NCBI GenBank assembly: GCA_031283785.1
Contig: JAITBC010000363.1
Location: 1-9,819, forward strand
Reading direction: 5' to 3'
From: Tannerella sp.
GTDB taxonomy: Bacteria; Bacteroidota; Bacteroidia; Bacteroidales; Tannerellaceae
Length of the DNA: 9,819 bases
The notes under the pieces were generated by a model, which saw nothing but the letters and a program-made list of their open reading frames with translations, was not told the origin of the DNA and searched no databases. Position 1 is the first letter of the stretch. Each line of letters begins with the position of its first letter. The translations under genes were made by a program, and so were the position numbers. Below are positions 8,160 to 9,819 of this stretch, piece after piece.

Positions 8160-9281
8160 ATGAAGGAATATATTTTTTATACAGTTGGTTTGTGCGTCGC
8201 TCTCATTGCCTCCACCTCATGCTCGGACATGAACGAAATGCATGACAAGTATTTGCGGGACGGTGAAAAAACGTATGTAGGCCGTGTTGATTCGGTCAGG
8301 GCTTTCAGCGGAAACGAACGGGTTTTAATCCGCTACTGGATAACGGACCCACGTGTGAAGAAACTGCATTTACTGTGGAATCAGAAAAGAGATTCGACCG
8401 TTGTCACCATACCGGAACACGAACCGTTGGACGCGCTGGAAGTAATGATCGGAGAAGGGAATGGACGCATCACAGAAGGCGATCATACGTTTTTCTTTTA
8501 TTCGCATGATGAACGCGGACACCGTTCGGTCGTATTCGAAACGCTTATCAATGTTTACGGGGAACGTTATCAGGCTACATTGATTAACCGTTCGGTTAAA
8601 AGTACGAAAAAAAGCGGGGATGATCAACTGACCGTCACATGGGGAGGAAGCAGCAGCGGGGATGAAATCGGAATATCACTCGTTTTTACGGACCCGGCCG
8701 GCAGGGAACAATCGCTTTTTATCGAAAAGGGAGCATTGAACCAACCTACTGTGATTGATGACATAGATATTACGAAACCGCTACGGTACCAATCCTGCTT
8801 TTTGCCGCAAACGGAAGCCATCGATACATTCAAGACGGAATGGGTACAAATATCCATCAAGGAACGCATCAATGTCGCACTCCACAAAAATACCACAAGT
8901 AGTGACAACCTGAACGACAGTTATACGAGCAAGAATGCGGTAGACGGGATTATCGACAACGCTTCCCGGTGGGTAAGTGACGCCAGTAATGCTGCTCATT
9001 GGCTCGAAGTGGATCTGGGACAACCTTATGCGGTTGACGGATTTAAAACCTATATCGGCAGCGGAGGCAGCTTCGGTTACCCGATTGATCAGTTCGAATT
9101 TCAGGCGTATGTAGACGGCGAATGGAAAACAATCCTGTCGGCGACGGGTAATTCCGACCCACAATACGGCAGGGATTTCGAGGGTGTTACAACGGATAAA
9201 GTGCGTTATTACGTTCCGGCATACACCAATAATCAGGTACGACTGTATGAATTAGAGGTTTATAGCACGATTGTTTATTGA
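8160..9281 (+). CDS. PUL accessory lipoprotein, DUF4998 plus F5/8 type C (discoidin) domain
   Basis: Probable surface-exposed binding lipoprotein. The signal peptide ends in ASTSC with lipidated Cys21, followed by SDMNE. The N-terminal part (about 22-230) matches the layout of DUF4998: the opening CSDMNEMHDKYLRDGEKTYV with the VGRVDSVRAFSG and RVLIRYWITDPRVKKL segments is characteristic. The C-terminal part (about 236-370) is an F5/8 type C or CBM32-like jelly roll: INVALHKNTTSS, AVDG, RWVSDASNAAHWLEVDLGQP, FEFQAYVDGEWKTI, VRYYV, RLYELEVY. Such domains bind sugars or other surface ligands through exposed loops. No catalytic residues are evident. AAGGAA lies about 5 bases before the ATG, a rather good ribosome site for this phylum. 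Its TGA stop overlaps the possible TTG start of the following gene. The domain call is strong; the ligand is unknown. Confidence 0.9.
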   Translation: MKEYIFYTVGLCVALIASTSCSDMNEMHDKYLRDGEKTYVGRVDSVRAFSGNERVLIRYWITDPRVKKLHLLWNQKRDSTVVTIPEHEPLDALEVMIGEGNGRITEGDHTFFFYSHDERGHRSVVFETLINVYGERYQATLINRSVKSTKKSGDDQLTVTWGGSSSGDEIGISLVFTDPAGREQSLFIEKGALNQPTVIDDIDITKPLRYQSCFLPQTEAIDTFKTEWVQISIKERINVALHKNTTSSDNLNDSYTSKNAVDGIIDNASRWVSDASNAAHWLEVDLGQPYAVDGFKTYIGSGGSFGYPIDQFEFQAYVDGEWKTILSATGNSDPQYGRDFEGVTTDKVRYYVPAYTNNQVRLYELEVYSTIVY

Positions 9282-9304
9282 TCTACAATAAGAATACCCA
9301 TACA

Positions 9305-9819
9305 GTGGTAACACGAAGAGAATTTCTTAAAGTAACGGCAATCGGAAGTGCATTGGCTACTTTCGGAGAAGTAACGGCAGCGCAGACGACGCTTCGCGCG
9401 GCGACGGTATCCGGCGATTCCGGTTATGTGTTTGAGAGCGAACGGCAAATACCCGTTATAGCCGATGTTGATATAGTAATTGCAGGAGGAACGTCCGCTG
9501 CCGTTTCGGCGGCGGGCGCAGCCTCGCGCGCCGGCAGCAGCGTTTTCCTGGCAGCGCCTTTGCCTTATCTTGGCGATGATATATGCGGCTCGTTTCGCAT
9601 TGTATGCGGAAAAGACGAACGACCGGACAATTCATTGAGCCGCAGGTTGTTTCTTCAAACGAAGAATCCGACGCCGCTCTATATAAAAACGGAATTAGAG
9701 AACGAGCTTATTGATAATGACGTAGATTTCCTTTACAGCAGCTATGTAACCAATATTCTCACAAATGCCGCAGGAGAACCGGCCGGCGTTGTAATTACCA
9801 ACCGGTCGGGCCGGCAAGC
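9305..9819 (+). CDS. Tat-exported FAD-dependent oxidoreductase, N-terminal part (cut by window edge)
   Basis: Start of a flavoprotein that would be exported folded, with its cofactor, by the twin-arginine pathway. The frame reads VTRREFLKVTAIG, matching the S/T-R-R-x-F-L-K Tat motif, followed by a moderately hydrophobic stretch and a likely cleavage near TAAQ. A Rossmann dinucleotide-binding fingerprint follows: VDIVIAGGTSAAVSAAGAAS, then RAGSSVFLAAPLPYLGDDIC (about residues 55-94 from the GTG), as in the FAD_oxidored type of flavoprotein. The visible 171 codons contain no methionine. The in-frame upstream stop is TAG at 9263-9265, so initiation must be at GTG 9305 (chosen; it gives MVTRREFLK) or TTG 9278, whose TTGA overlaps the previous stop and would suit translational coupling. 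No ATG in any + frame occurs between 9282 and 9425. The frame is open to the right edge. The substrate-binding and catalytic part lies outside the window, so the reaction is unknown. Confidence 0.85.
   Translation, partial: MVTRREFLKVTAIGSALATFGEVTAAQTTLRAATVSGDSGYVFESERQIPVIADVDIVIAGGTSAAVSAAGAASRAGSSVFLAAPLPYLGDDICGSFRIVCGKDERPDNSLSRRLFLQTKNPTPLYIKTELENELIDNDVDFLYSSYVTNILTNAAGEPAGVVITNRSGRQ

Noticed and set aside
9480..9545. GC-rich patch in the oxidoreductase gene as possible sign of horizontal transfer
   Set aside because: It coincides with the alanine- and glycine-rich Rossmann segment, whose codons are GC-rich by nature, and the flanking gene sequence looks like the rest of the locus.

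Overview
The window looks like part of a polysaccharide utilization locus (PUL) from a member of the Bacteroidota, probably of the order Bacteroidales. The evidence is the gene set itself: a FecR-type anti-sigma factor, a SusC-type TonB-dependent transporter with an N-terminal STN signalling domain, and a SusD-type lipoprotein. These are followed by two lipoproteins built from domains (DUF4959/DUF5126/DUF5000 and DUF4998 plus F5/8 type C) that occur almost only next to susCD pairs. AT-rich spacers without strong Shine-Dalgarno sequences fit the same phylum. All six recognisable genes lie on the + strand.

Layout. Positions 1-157 are a non-coding, AT-rich leader. The anti-sigma factor gene is at 158-1363. 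A 127-base spacer (1364-1490) holds an imperfect hairpin followed by a short T run. The susC-like gene (1491-4952) and susD-like gene (4965-6896) are 12 bases apart. A 69-base AT-rich spacer with three ATTAAC copies precedes the DUF4959/DUF5126/DUF5000 lipoprotein (6966-8147). Twelve bases later comes the DUF4998 plus discoidin lipoprotein (8160-9281). The right edge holds the first ~171 codons of a Tat-exported FAD-dependent oxidoreductase, which has no ATG start and runs off the window.

How they work together (inference from known families). A glycan bound outside the cell by the SusD-like protein and the two accessory lipoproteins would enter through the SusC-like barrel. The STN domain of that transporter would contact the periplasmic part of the FecR-like protein, which would release an ECF sigma factor and raise expression of the locus. 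The sigma factor gene is not in the window. The oxidoreductase would act in the periplasm, or on the surface, on the imported compound. No glycoside hydrolase, lyase or sulfatase is present here, so the substrate cannot be named. The distinctive part is the coupling of two discoidin-type lipoproteins to a Tat-secreted flavoprotein. No tRNA, rRNA, CRISPR array, insertion sequence or phage gene was seen.
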